The notes under the pieces: generated by a model
The model's input: the letters and a program-made list of their open reading frames with translations, nothing else
What the model was told of the DNA's origin: nothing
Databases searched by the model: none
NCBI RefSeq assembly: GCF_031127875.1
Contig: NZ_JARXIA010000009.1
Span: 186,001 to 250,000 of the forward strand
DNA from: Pelagicoccus sp. SDUM812005
GTDB lineage: Bacteria; Verrucomicrobiota; Verrucomicrobiia; Opitutales; Opitutaceae
DNA length: 64,000 nucleotides
Reading direction: 5' to 3'
In this document: one piece after another, positions 41,480 to 50,152 of the stretch
Layout of the letters: each line of letters begins with the position of its first letter
Numbering within the stretch: the stretch's first letter is position 1
Position numbers and translations under genes: made by a program

Positions 41480-44227
41480 TTAGAATTTGTAAGACATGCC
41501 GATGGAGTAGGACGGGCCGTAGCTTTGGTAGTCGCGGACGAAGCGCGGGTCGGTGCCGTCGTAGGTCACGAGGGGCTCGTCGTTGAGGTTGTAGCCTTGC
41601 AGGATGAGGGAGGCGCCTTCGAGGGCTCCGGACTGGAAGGTGTAGCTGACTTGCCCGTCGATGACGGTCTCGTCCTGCACGGTGCGGAAGTCCTCGCCGC
41701 GAGGTCCGAAGGAAGCGACGTTGGCCCGGTATTCGGAGCGGTAGCGGCCGCTGACGCGGGCGGAGAAGCCGTTTTCGGATTCGTAGTAGAAGGTGGCGCT
41801 GGCGACCTTGTCGGAGAAGCCGGGGAGGGGCGTATTGGCGTCGTTGGGATCCGGCTGGACGTTGTTGTCGGTGAAGGCGGCGTTGAGGATGGCGCCGAAG
41901 CCCTTGAGCGAGTCGCTCAGCTTTTCGCCGGGGAGGGAGAGGGTGAGCTCGAGGCCTTGCACGCTGCCGCCGCTACCGTTTTGGGGAACTTCTACGCCGC
42001 CGAGGAAGGTGGCTGGCTCGTCGCCTTCGTAGGGGAATCCGGTGAAGTCGCGGATTTGCTTCTGCTTGTAGGCGAAGGTGCGGAGGTCTTTGTAGAAGAG
42101 CGCCGCGGACCAGTAGCCCATGCCGTCCTTGAAGTACTTTTCGTACGACAGGTCGATGGCGTTTGCCCGCCAGGGTTCGAGGGCGGTGTTGCCGCCGCTG
42201 CCGCCCCAGGGTCCATCGATGGGATCGGAGATGTTGGCTCGGGCGGGGGTGTAGCTGAACTGGTAGCCGGCACGCATGTCGGACATGCGCTGGCGCATGA
42301 TCTGGCGGGCGGCGCTGAAGCGCAGGTACTGGTCTTGGGGGAGGAGGAAGTTCAGGTTGAGGGAGGGAACGAAGTCCTCGTAGCTGTGGGTGTTGGTGAC
42401 GGGCAGGGTTTCCACGGCGTCTCCTTCTCCGCTGGCGGCGAGGCCGCTGGAGGATTGCTCGCTGAAGATGTATTGGAAGCCGACGGCGCCGGTGACGGGG
42501 GTGTCGCCGATGCGGGTGTCGATGTCGAGCTGGGTGTAGAGCTGGGTGATTTGTTCGTCGACGTTCCAGTCGACTGCGACTACGTCCGCGTTTGGATTGT
42601 TGATGACCTGGTAGGTGCCGGCGTCGAGAGCGGCGATGGGGTCGTAGCTGGCCATGCCTTCGATGCCGATGAAGCTGAGGTCGGTGGTGCCGATGACGCT
42701 GGGCAGTGGGGCTTCGGTGGCTCCGCCGGGAAGGGCGAGGAACTTGCCGACTTCTGCTTCGGACTTGGAGCGGTCGGTGTAGCGGAGGCCGACTTGCAGG
42801 CTGCTGAAGGTTTTGTTCTCCAGTCCGCGCTTGGCGCCTAGCTTGATTTGCAGGAGTTCGTCTTCGGTTTGCGGCTCCTTGAGGTAGCCAAGCTGTCCGC
42901 CGGGGACGATGTTTCCGCCCCAGCCTTGCGGACTGGAGAGCACGAGGTTGCTGGGATCGGTGTAGTCGATGGTGGGAGTGAAGATGGCTCCGGTGCCGCC
43001 GCTCATGTTGAAGGCGATGCTGTCGGGAGTGCCGCTTTGGTTCGAGCCGGTGCCGGAGTAGGTTTCCAGCACGGTGTCGACGCGATCGACCTTGGAGTAG
43101 GCGATGTCGGCGTCTGCGGTCCAGTCGCCGAGGTTTGCGAATTCGAGGTTCCAACCGAAGGCGTAGACGTCCGCGTCGCGACTGGCGATGTCGTTGCGGA
43201 CGACGCCGTAGACGTTGTCGTAGATGCCTTCGACTACGAAGCCGTCGTCGACCACCTCGCTGCCGTCGCGGAACTGGGCGGAACTCCACCAGAGGGGGAG
43301 TTCGATGCCGCGCAGCATTTGGGTCTCCGCGAAGTTCGAGTAGAAGGCGTCGAAGGTCGAGTGTACGTTTTCGGCGAGCTTGTTTTCGTAGACGAACATG
43401 AAGGAGTCGCGCTCGAGCGAGCTGGAGCGTACAAAGGGCTTGGCTCCGCCGATGATGCTGATGTTTCCGTACTCGTCGGTGTCGCCGCTGGGGTAGCCCC
43501 AGGCTTGCCATTGCTCGCCTTGTCCGGGCTTGTCGGTATGGGAAAAGCCGAAGGCGATGCCTGCTTTGCCTTCTTGCAGCTGGTCGATGTACGTACCCGT
43601 GAAGCGGATACCTGCGTCGTCGGAGCCGGCGTTGAGGGCGCCTTTGTCCGTCCATTCGTAGAAGACGTTGGTGGCGACGGTCTTTTTTCCGTGGCTGAGG
43701 GGGCGTACGGTTTGCAGGTTTACGGTGCCGCTGATGCCTTGGGTGGCGAGGGCGGCTTCGGTCGTTTTATATACGGTAGCGCCGGAAAGGAGTTCCGCGG
43801 GGAACTGGTCGTATTCGATGTCGCGGTTGTTGCTGGTGGTGGCGAGCTCGCGGCCGTTGAGCAGGCCGGTGGTGAATTCGGAAGGGAAGCCGCGGATGGA
43901 GATGACCTGGCTGCGTCCGTTGACGCGCTGGGAGGTCATGCCGGGGAGTCGAGCCAGGGATTCGGCGATGCTGGTGTCGGGCAGTTTGCCGATGTCTTCG
44001 GCGGAGATGGCTTCGACGATGGTGGGCTTGAACTTCTTTTCTTGGGCGGCGGCTGCGAGGCTGCCTGCGAAGGATCCTGTCACCTTGAACGCTTCCAGGG
44101 TGAACACTTCTTCGTCGTCCTCCTGGGAGTGGGAAACGGGGGCGGTTGCGAGGCCGAGCAAGAGCAGGGCAGCGGCGCTGGACCGCGTGACCGAGGTAAG
44201 GGTCGTGGGTGCGTTTTTGTATTTCAT
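41480..44227 (-). CDS. TonB-dependent outer-membrane receptor (maltodextrin)
   Basis: A 915-residue protein with a signal peptide (ATAPVSHSQ) and a TonB-box-like EVFTLEAFKVTGSFAGSL. The plug domain contains ISAEDIGKLPDTSIAESLARLPGMTSQRVNGRSQVISIRGFPSEF and AELLSGATVYKT. A 22-strand barrel follows and ends YSIGMSYKF. This plug belongs to the large receptor class typical of Caulobacter MalA and marine carbohydrate scavengers. Context (GH13, MalQ, sugar MFS) points to maltodextrin import, powered by the ExbB/ExbD/TonB operon elsewhere in the window. No SusD-like partner is present. Confidence 0.93.
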   Translation of the reverse strand: MKYKNAPTTLTSVTRSSAAALLLLGLATAPVSHSQEDDEEVFTLEAFKVTGSFAGSLAAAAQEKKFKPTIVEAISAEDIGKLPDTSIAESLARLPGMTSQRVNGRSQVISIRGFPSEFTTGLLNGRELATTSNNRDIEYDQFPAELLSGATVYKTTEAALATQGISGTVNLQTVRPLSHGKKTVATNVFYEWTDKGALNAGSDDAGIRFTGTYIDQLQEGKAGIAFGFSHTDKPGQGEQWQAWGYPSGDTDEYGNISIIGGAKPFVRSSSLERDSFMFVYENKLAENVHSTFDAFYSNFAETQMLRGIELPLWWSSAQFRDGSEVVDDGFVVEGIYDNVYGVVRNDIASRDADVYAFGWNLEFANLGDWTADADIAYSKVDRVDTVLETYSGTGSNQSGTPDSIAFNMSGGTGAIFTPTIDYTDPSNLVLSSPQGWGGNIVPGGQLGYLKEPQTEDELLQIKLGAKRGLENKTFSSLQVGLRYTDRSKSEAEVGKFLALPGGATEAPLPSVIGTTDLSFIGIEGMASYDPIAALDAGTYQVINNPNADVVAVDWNVDEQITQLYTQLDIDTRIGDTPVTGAVGFQYIFSEQSSSGLAASGEGDAVETLPVTNTHSYEDFVPSLNLNFLLPQDQYLRFSAARQIMRQRMSDMRAGYQFSYTPARANISDPIDGPWGGSGGNTALEPWRANAIDLSYEKYFKDGMGYWSAALFYKDLRTFAYKQKQIRDFTGFPYEGDEPATFLGGVEVPQNGSGGSVQGLELTLSLPGEKLSDSLKGFGAILNAAFTDNNVQPDPNDANTPLPGFSDKVASATFYYESENGFSARVSGRYRSEYRANVASFGPRGEDFRTVQDETVIDGQVSYTFQSGALEGASLILQGYNLNDEPLVTYDGTDPRFVRDYQSYGPSYSIGMSYKF

Positions 44228-44565
44228 ATCTGTGATATTTCTAGACGTTTGTAGGGGTGTGCCAAACGAACGGGGTATTTAGTAGGTAGCCGTCCTGCCC
44301 ACTATTATTAGCTAGTGGCGCGAGCGCACGTTGGGTTAACGATAATAAAGAAAGGTCTGCCAGTGGCCGGTTGGGTCGCTTTCTTGGAGTGTTTATAGTA
44401 TCGCTCCCCTTTGTCCCGTTTTCCAACCGCATCTGTCTCATAAAACTGATATGGATAGGACAAAACTTAGATCGGGGTTTTTCGGGATTGGCGGGGATGA
44501 TGTTTTTGGGGTGAGCCTTAGGTGTCGGGGCGATGTAAGTTGCTGGTTTTGAGCGAAAAAGGAAA

Positions 44566-44590
44566 CCCCTTGTCCGTAGAGAACAAGGGG
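44566..44590 (-). terminator. Terminator of the GH13 gene
   Basis: CCCCTTGT / ACAAGGGG, an 8-bp stem with a 9-nt loop. On the minus strand it is followed by TTTCCTTTTTC. It lies about 70 nt past the GH13 stop. The rest of the 432-bp gap 44228-44659 holds the receptor promoter region; I see no further gene there. Confidence 0.75.
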
Positions 44591-44659
44591 CGGGAGAATC
44601 TAGGGGGACGTCCCTAGAGGAGGGGTGGACGGGGACCTAAGCCGGCGGGCTGCCGAGAA

Positions 44660-46519
44660 TTAATTGGATAAGTTCACTATAAGCGCGCTTTGAGGAGCTA
44701 GGGTTATTTTATCTGTTATATTATAAGCGGTTCCGTGCGGGGCGAGGGTCGCTTGGTTGAAGCGATCCAGGACTTCGGCGAAACGGGCCGCTTCGAGGGT
44801 GGCTGGCTCTTTGGCGCCGTTGATGGCGACCATGACGGCTTGGTCTTCGAGGATGCGGAAGTAGACGAAGGTGTTATCGTCGGGGATGAATTGGAGCAGT
44901 TTGCCATGGTGGAGGGCGGAGGCGTTTTTTCTCCAGTGGTTGAGGGCCTTCATGTAAGCGAGGATTTCGTTTTCCTTGTCGGTGCGTCCTGACTCTGTGA
45001 ATACGCTGCGATCGTCGTCGGGCCAGCCGCCTGGCATGGTTTGCCGCCAGGCTTCGTCGTCTCCACCTCGATCCTCGTGTCCCATCATCAGCTCGGTCCC
45101 GTAGTAGACTTGGGGGATGCCGCGGGCGGTGAGCAGGACGGTGTAGGCTATTTTGAAGAGGGCTTCGTCCTGTCCGAGGTGCACGAAGGCGCGGCTCATG
45201 TCGTGGTTGTCGATGAAGATGACGTTTTTGTTGGGGTCGGTATAGAGGCGATCTTGGGCGAAGGCGTAGTAGATCTTGCTCAGGCCGGTGGTCCAGCCGA
45301 AGTCTTCCTTCAGTCCGTCACGAATGGCGAAGCTGAGGGGAAAGTCGGTGACGGAGGGAAGGTTCGAGTCGTAGCCGTCGCTGACGTTGGGTGCGTCGTC
45401 TTGCCAGTAGGACTCGTGGGCGACGGTCTCGACCCAGACTTCGCCGACGATATTGAAGTTTGGATACGCGGCGAGGACTTCTTGTGTCCAGCGAGCCATG
45501 TATTCGGGGTAGGGGTAGAGGTAGGTGTCCATGCGGATACCGTCGACGCCGCTGTATTCGATCCACCAGATGGAGTTTTGGATGAGGTAGTCGGCGAGCA
45601 GTTCGTTGCGCTGGTTGAGATCCGGCATGTAGGGGACGAACCATCCTTTTATGAGGCGGTTCCAGTCGTACTGGGATGCGTGCGGGTCGCCGGGGATGGT
45701 GCCTTTGAAGTTGGTGTATCCAAATTTCTCTACGTCGTGAACCCAGTCCTGAGTGGGGAGGTCGCTCATCCACCAGTGGTCGAGTCCAATGTGATTGTGG
45801 ATCATGTCCATGATGACCTTCATGCCGCGTTGATGAACGTCCGAGACGAGCTTTTTGTAGGATTCGTTCGAGCCGATGCGACGATCGACGCGGTACATGT
45901 CGGTAGCGGCGTAGCCGTGGTATCCACCGTAGCTGGGCGGCGAGTTGTTTTCGAACATGGGGGTGAACCAGATGGCGGTCATTCCGAGCTCGTCGATGTA
46001 GTCGAGGCGCTCGGAGATGCCTTGGATATCGCCGCCTTGGCGTTTGGTGGGGTCGGAGCGGTCGACGCCTTCGGTGAGTCCTTCGATTTCGTCGTTGCGG
46101 AGGTCGCCGTTGGCGAAGCGGTCGGGCATCATGAGGTAAATGAGGTCGGACGCGTCGAAGCCTTGGTTGCGTCCTGTGGTGGGTTCGCGTTGGCGGAGTT
46201 CGTAGTCGACGGTGAAGGAAGGGTGCCCGGTTCGCGTAAAGGTGATGGGCAGGCTCGATGGCGGAACGCTTTCGTCGATCTCCAGGTAGAGGAAAAGGTA
46301 GTTGGTGGAGTCGACGGCGACTTGGCGGGTGATGTTTACGCCCGGCGTCTGCAAGCTTGCTCGGTAGAGGCCGATGTTGTCTCCGTAAAATTGTATTTGC
46401 AGCTCCGATACGGGCATTTGGGCCCACCAGAAGGGGGGCTCGATGCGGCTAGGCTTTTGTCCGAGGGCGGCGTTGGAGATCGAGAGGAATAGGAGCAAGC
46501 TGAGAACTCTGTTGATCAT
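44660..46519 (-). CDS. Secreted GH13 alpha-amylase/neopullulanase-type enzyme
   Basis: A 619-residue protein with a signal peptide (LLFLSISNAALGQ) and an N-terminal beta-sandwich domain (about 25-125) of the cyclomaltodextrinase/neopullulanase kind. The GH13 barrel follows, with DMIHNHIG, the nucleophile in DGIRMDTY, the acid/base Glu in VGEVWVE and the transition-state Asp in FIDNHDMSR. A C-terminal beta domain closes the protein. It matches SusA-like periplasmic neopullulanases and would trim starch-derived oligosaccharides before MFS import. It has its own terminator and a 600-bp upstream gap. Confidence 0.93.
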   Translation of the reverse strand: MINRVLSLLLFLSISNAALGQKPSRIEPPFWWAQMPVSELQIQFYGDNIGLYRASLQTPGVNITRQVAVDSTNYLFLYLEIDESVPPSSLPITFTRTGHPSFTVDYELRQREPTTGRNQGFDASDLIYLMMPDRFANGDLRNDEIEGLTEGVDRSDPTKRQGGDIQGISERLDYIDELGMTAIWFTPMFENNSPPSYGGYHGYAATDMYRVDRRIGSNESYKKLVSDVHQRGMKVIMDMIHNHIGLDHWWMSDLPTQDWVHDVEKFGYTNFKGTIPGDPHASQYDWNRLIKGWFVPYMPDLNQRNELLADYLIQNSIWWIEYSGVDGIRMDTYLYPYPEYMARWTQEVLAAYPNFNIVGEVWVETVAHESYWQDDAPNVSDGYDSNLPSVTDFPLSFAIRDGLKEDFGWTTGLSKIYYAFAQDRLYTDPNKNVIFIDNHDMSRAFVHLGQDEALFKIAYTVLLTARGIPQVYYGTELMMGHEDRGGDDEAWRQTMPGGWPDDDRSVFTESGRTDKENEILAYMKALNHWRKNASALHHGKLLQFIPDDNTFVYFRILEDQAVMVAINGAKEPATLEAARFAEVLDRFNQATLAPHGTAYNITDKITLAPQSALIVNLSN

Positions 46520-46793
46520 AGGAAAAGGTTTTTAGGGTTTTGAAGTTTGCGAGCGGTACGGGGAGATTTGCGAGTCGACGAGGCGGTCGCGGGGGGGGAG
46601 CGGATGTTCGAAAACGCGCTTGGGGCTGTTGGTGACGGGGGAGTGAATCGGGGTAGGATTCGACTATGGGCTCGGAGTGAAGAAGGAGGCGGCACCAAAA
46701 GCTTGGATAAAGCCAAACTCGGTAGGACAAATCTTAGAGCTCGCTCGCAAAAGCAGTTGGAAACGGGGAGAGGGTGAGGGCCCTGATACGCTT

Positions 46794-46821
46794 CCTGCGC
46801 AGGCCTTCAGGTTAAACCTGA
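46794..46821. promoter_or_regulatory. Adjacent palindromes upstream of the maltodextrin locus
   Basis: CCTGCGCAGG (46794-46803) and TCAGGTTAAACCTGA (46807-46821, 7-1-7 perfect) lie 4 nt apart in the gap 46520-47121, about 290 nt upstream of the GH13 ATG and 300 nt upstream of the VPDSG gene. The second looks like a regulator operator, but no local regulator gene is assignable. The part of the gap next to GH13 (46520-46790) shows nothing else I can support. Confidence 0.4.
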
Positions 46822-47001
46822 GATAAAAAGGCAGAAGTGTAAGTGATTCGGTCAGTCATGCATGGTGTTGCGTAACCGCTTGATGAATAGTGTGATAGGG
46901 AAGCGTAGTGTTAACCCTTGGGGTAGTTTTGTTAGAAAACTTTACGAATTATCAAACCAAGCAATGGGGAACCGAGAAAAATTTTCATACGTAAGTCGTT
47001 G

Positions 47002-47051
47002 ATGAATAGTTATTCATTTTCGGCTAGGGTGAATCTGGCGCAGGCTTAGCT
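47002..47051 (+). promoter_or_regulatory. Possible sigma-54 promoter of the VPDSG-CTERM gene, with upstream palindrome
   Basis: TGGCGC-AGGCT-TAGCT (47036-47051) has the GG-N10-GC spacing of sigma-54 promoters (consensus TGGCAC-N5-TTGC), with one mismatch in each element. It would start transcription about 65-70 nt before the ATG at 47122. The near-palindrome ATGAATAGTTATTCAT (47002-47017) lies just upstream, and TTGATGAATAGT occurs twice (46880-46891, 46999-47010). The leader itself can fold (CTTAG.../...CTAAG with CAGGT/ACCTG and GCTCC/GGAGT inside, about 47046-47097). Confidence 0.4.
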
Positions 47052-47121
47052 TTTACAGGTCTGGCTCCGCAAATGGAGTCACCCAAACCTGCTAAGAAAA
47101 ATATCTAACCACCTCTTATTC

Positions 47122-47649
47122 ATGAAAAAACTATTGTCCCTCGCGGCCCTCGCGTCGCTTTTCGTAGTAAGCCAAGCCAGTGCGATAATCGTTCCTGTCT
47201 CTGAGTCGGCGACTTCAGTTGAATTCGATTTCAACTTGAAGGATCACGCTTTCAATACCACCGGAGTAACTGAAACTTACACTTTTACCTCTTTCGTAGG
47301 AAATAGTGTTTCCCTCACTTTCGATGACAGAATTGCCGGCTACCTACAGTACGTGCTTTTTGGGCCTTGGATTCCGGTGGGGAACATCGAGATTTTGACG
47401 ACTGACCCTACTTCGACCGGCCTTTTCCAGTTCAATCAGAATACAGGATCATTGAACTTCAAAGGTAAATATTCAGAAGGCGGTCAAACTGTAACCTGGA
47501 GCGTTGAGAGTACCGTTTACACTGATATTGGCTTTGACCATTGGGCAGGTACCTTCAAGGCTCAGGTGCCTGATTCCGGTTCATCTTTCGCGCTTCTCGG
47601 ATTGGGCGTTCTTGGTCTCGTCGGTCTTCGCCGCCGTTTTGCCAAGTAG
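47122..47649 (+). CDS. VPDSG-CTERM sorted surface protein
   Basis: A 175-residue protein with a signal peptide (LFVVSQASA), about 120 residues of beta-rich sequence without a recognised domain, and a C-terminal sorting tail. The tail is VPDSGSSFALLGLGVLGLVGLRRR, that is, the VPDSG motif, a hydrophobic helix and a basic end. This is the VPDSG variant of the PEP-CTERM signal, processed by an exosortase and characteristic of Verrucomicrobiota. The tail is firm evidence for surface or extracellular-matrix targeting; the body's role is unknown. It is monocistronic with a strong terminator. Confidence 0.92.
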   Translation: MKKLLSLAALASLFVVSQASAIIVPVSESATSVEFDFNLKDHAFNTTGVTETYTFTSFVGNSVSLTFDDRIAGYLQYVLFGPWIPVGNIEILTTDPTSTGLFQFNQNTGSLNFKGKYSEGGQTVTWSVESTVYTDIGFDHWAGTFKAQVPDSGSSFALLGLGVLGLVGLRRRFAK

Positions 47650-47677
47650 TCGTCTCTTCTGATTCGAACCGATTTCC

Positions 47678-47706
47678 GGCCTACCCTGCAGAGGGTAGGC
47701 CTTTTT
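47678..47706 (+). terminator. Rho-independent terminator of the VPDSG gene
   Basis: GGCCTACCCT-GCAG-AGGGTAGGCC, a perfect 10-bp stem with a 4-nt loop, followed by TTTTTG. It lies 28 nt past the stop. Confidence 0.95.
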
Positions 47707-47803
47707 GTGTTTAGGATGTGAATACGATGAGGGGGGGGTAGGTGACTTCGGAGCTAGCGAATTGGCTTGGTTTTCGGAGGGAAAGTGATTTCTGGAGTGG
47801 GTC

Positions 47804-48604
47804 ATGGAAATGTCGCCGACTGTTTTGATTTGGGCTCCGATTGGGCTGCTGTTTTTGAGCGCGATCATCGGGATCGTGATCGAGCGCCACCGCAAGGACG
47901 CCTGTTTGAAGTCTTTCAACGGGGATTTCGTCTTTATCAAGATGAAGGACGGGCAATTCATCTGGGGCAGCCTGCGGGTGTTTCCGACTTGCTTGGAGCT
48001 GACCTACGATTCGCCGCAGTCGATGGGGATCGGACGCAGCAAGGCGAGCTACGTTTTCTACGACAAGAAGATCGCGGAGATCGAACGGATCTATCGTCCG
48101 GCTCCGAAGGTGGAGTCGGAAGCGAGGGCGGCTTGGGAGGAGGAGATCGAGGACCTGCGGCGTCGGGGCTTGTTCGAACGCCTGCGCCGCTCGATTCGCA
48201 ACCTGTATGGTATGCTAAAGGACGCTTTCAGCCAGTCGGTAGGCTTGGTGGTGGGGGTGGTCAAGCAGCGGAGCGATACCATGAAGCAGGTGGGTGGAGC
48301 GGACAAACATGCTACGGAGCTGGGTCAGAGTCTGCTGAAGGTGTTGCCTCATGCCTACGAACCGGTGTTCGAATGCTATCGTGGGTCGCTGGTTGTATTG
48401 GAGTCGGTATCGAAGGGGGAACTGCACGAAACGGTGGGCGTGTTGGACGATTACACGGTATCTAACATTTTGATACGCGCGGTCGAAGTTGCGGAGCCGG
48501 CTCTACCGCCTGCTTTGGTGGAGCGTGCCTTCGATCTTTGCGACGTGATCTTTCCGCGCTCGGTGGCGATCGTGCGGCATCGTATCGCGGAGACTCAGGT
48601 TTAG
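47804..48604 (+). CDS. Membrane-anchored hypothetical protein
   Basis: A 266-residue protein with one N-terminal helix (about residues 7-27: LIWAPIGLLFLSAIIGIVI). A small beta domain follows (ACLKSFNGDFVFIKMKDGQFIWGSLRVFPTCLELTY), reminiscent of an SH3-like or PRC-barrel segment. The rest is a charged helical region and a globular C-terminus. The topology suggests the bulk is cytoplasmic. I recognise no family. It stands alone between the VPDSG gene and the convergent fumarase gene (6-nt gap). Confidence 0.7.
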   Translation: MEMSPTVLIWAPIGLLFLSAIIGIVIERHRKDACLKSFNGDFVFIKMKDGQFIWGSLRVFPTCLELTYDSPQSMGIGRSKASYVFYDKKIAEIERIYRPAPKVESEARAAWEEEIEDLRRRGLFERLRRSIRNLYGMLKDAFSQSVGLVVGVVKQRSDTMKQVGGADKHATELGQSLLKVLPHAYEPVFECYRGSLVVLESVSKGELHETVGVLDDYTVSNILIRAVEVAEPALPPALVERAFDLCDVIFPRSVAIVRHRIAETQV

Positions 48605-48609
48605 GGGGC

Positions 48610-50028
48610 TTAACGCTGGTCTCTGGACGAATGTGGGTGAGCGAGCGTATGGGGGGATAGGATGCGAGTGAGGTCTCCTTCCTTGAGGAGCGCGAGCTCT
48701 TCCGCCGCTTGGCGAATGGAGATGTTCTTCTTGTGGGCGAGTTTGGCGGCTTTGGCGGCTGCGTCGTATCCAACTTCTGGGTTCAGGGCGGTGGCGAGGC
48801 CGAGGGCGTTTTCGGCGTAGCTCTGGCAGCGTTCTCGGTTGGGCTGGAGCCCCTTGATGCAATGTTGGGTAAAGGCTTGGCAACCGTTGGCGAGGGCCTC
48901 GATGGCGAGGTGGAGGCTTGAGGCTAGCAGGGGCAAGGTGGCGTTGAGCTGGAGGTGTCCGTCTTGTCCGCAGCGGAATGCGGTTTGGCAGTGGCCGATG
49001 GCGCTGTGGCAGGATTGCACCATGGATTCGCAGAGGACGGGGTTGACCTTGCCGGGCATGATGGAGGAACCGGGTTGGGTTTCGGGGAGGAGGAGCTCCG
49101 CGAGGCCGGCCCGTGGCCCGGAGCCGAGGAGGCGGATGTCGTTGGCGATCTTGCTGAGGGCGGTAGCGATGGCGCAGAGAATGCCGGCGAGCTCTACAGC
49201 GTCGTCGCGGCTGGATTGGGCTTCGAAGTGGTTGCTGGCTTCTTGGAAGTTGATGCCTGTATCGGATTTTAAGATACGGCAGACGATCGAGCCGAAGCGT
49301 GGGTGGGCGTTGAGTCCGGTGCCGACTGCGGTGCCGCCGATGGCGAGTTCGCTGAGGAGGTCGAGTCCGCGCTCGGCTCGCTGGTTCGCCTTTTCGATTT
49401 GGCGGGCGAAGGCAGAGAACTCCTGACCGAGCGTGACGGGGACTGCATCCATGAGATGGGTACGGCCAAGTTTGATGGCGTCGCTCCAGGCTTCGCTCTT
49501 TTGGGCAAGTTCTTTCCCGAGTTCTGCTAGGGCGGGGCGCAGGTCTTCTTTGAGGGCGAGCGCGAGGCTGAGGTGGAGGGTGGTGGGGATGACGTCGTTG
49601 GAGGATTGGCCTTGGTTGGCGTGATCGTTGGGATGGACGGGGCTTTTGCTTCCGAGGGCTTCGCCGGCGAGCTGCGAACAGCGGTTGGCGATGACTTCGT
49701 TGGCGTTCATGTTGGTAGAGGTGCCGGAGCCGGTTTGGAAGACGCTGACCGGGAATTGGGCGTCGTGCTGGCCGACAGCGATTTCGCTAGCCGCCTGTTG
49801 GATCAGCTCGGCGACTTCGGGAGGAAGCGTTTTCAGTTCCGCGTTGGCGGTGGCACAGGCTTTTTTGAGGATGCCGAGACTGTGGATGAAGCGTTTGGTC
49901 AGCGGAGTGGAGGACGCTGGGAAGGTGTTGAGGGCGCGTTGGGTGGAGGCGCCCCAGAGGGCATCGGCTGGGACTTCGACGGGCCCGAGGGAGTCGGAGT
50001 CGGTGCGGGTACGAGGGGTTGTGGTCAT
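48610..50028 (-). CDS. fumC: Fumarate hydratase, class II
   Basis: A 472-residue protein from the ATG at 50026-50028 (MTTTPRTRTDSDSLG). It contains the lyase-superfamily signature GSSIMPGKVNP, plus FQTGSGTSTNMNANEVIANR, HPNDHANQGQSSNDVIPT and GRTHLMDAVPVTLGQE, as in FumC. It catalyses reversible hydration of fumarate to malate in the TCA cycle. Length and motif spacing are normal. The neighbouring genes are unrelated. Confidence 0.96.
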   Translation of the reverse strand: MTTTPRTRTDSDSLGPVEVPADALWGASTQRALNTFPASSTPLTKRFIHSLGILKKACATANAELKTLPPEVAELIQQAASEIAVGQHDAQFPVSVFQTGSGTSTNMNANEVIANRCSQLAGEALGSKSPVHPNDHANQGQSSNDVIPTTLHLSLALALKEDLRPALAELGKELAQKSEAWSDAIKLGRTHLMDAVPVTLGQEFSAFARQIEKANQRAERGLDLLSELAIGGTAVGTGLNAHPRFGSIVCRILKSDTGINFQEASNHFEAQSSRDDAVELAGILCAIATALSKIANDIRLLGSGPRAGLAELLLPETQPGSSIMPGKVNPVLCESMVQSCHSAIGHCQTAFRCGQDGHLQLNATLPLLASSLHLAIEALANGCQAFTQHCIKGLQPNRERCQSYAENALGLATALNPEVGYDAAAKAAKLAHKKNISIRQAAEELALLKEGDLTRILSPHTLAHPHSSRDQR

Positions 50029-50152
50029 TGTTATTCCTGGGTTGAGCGACGCCGCCCACGAGAGGGGGCTGGAGGGGCTGTGGGCTATTGGATAATGGGT
50101 GTGACTTGCACGTGGGGGAGCGATTCGTGGACTCACGTTAGCGCTCTTGTAT

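Noticed and set aside
42848-44254. 468-codon open frame antisense to the TonB-dependent receptor
   Set aside because: Shadow frame with Val/Gly/Asp bias and no domain or signal.
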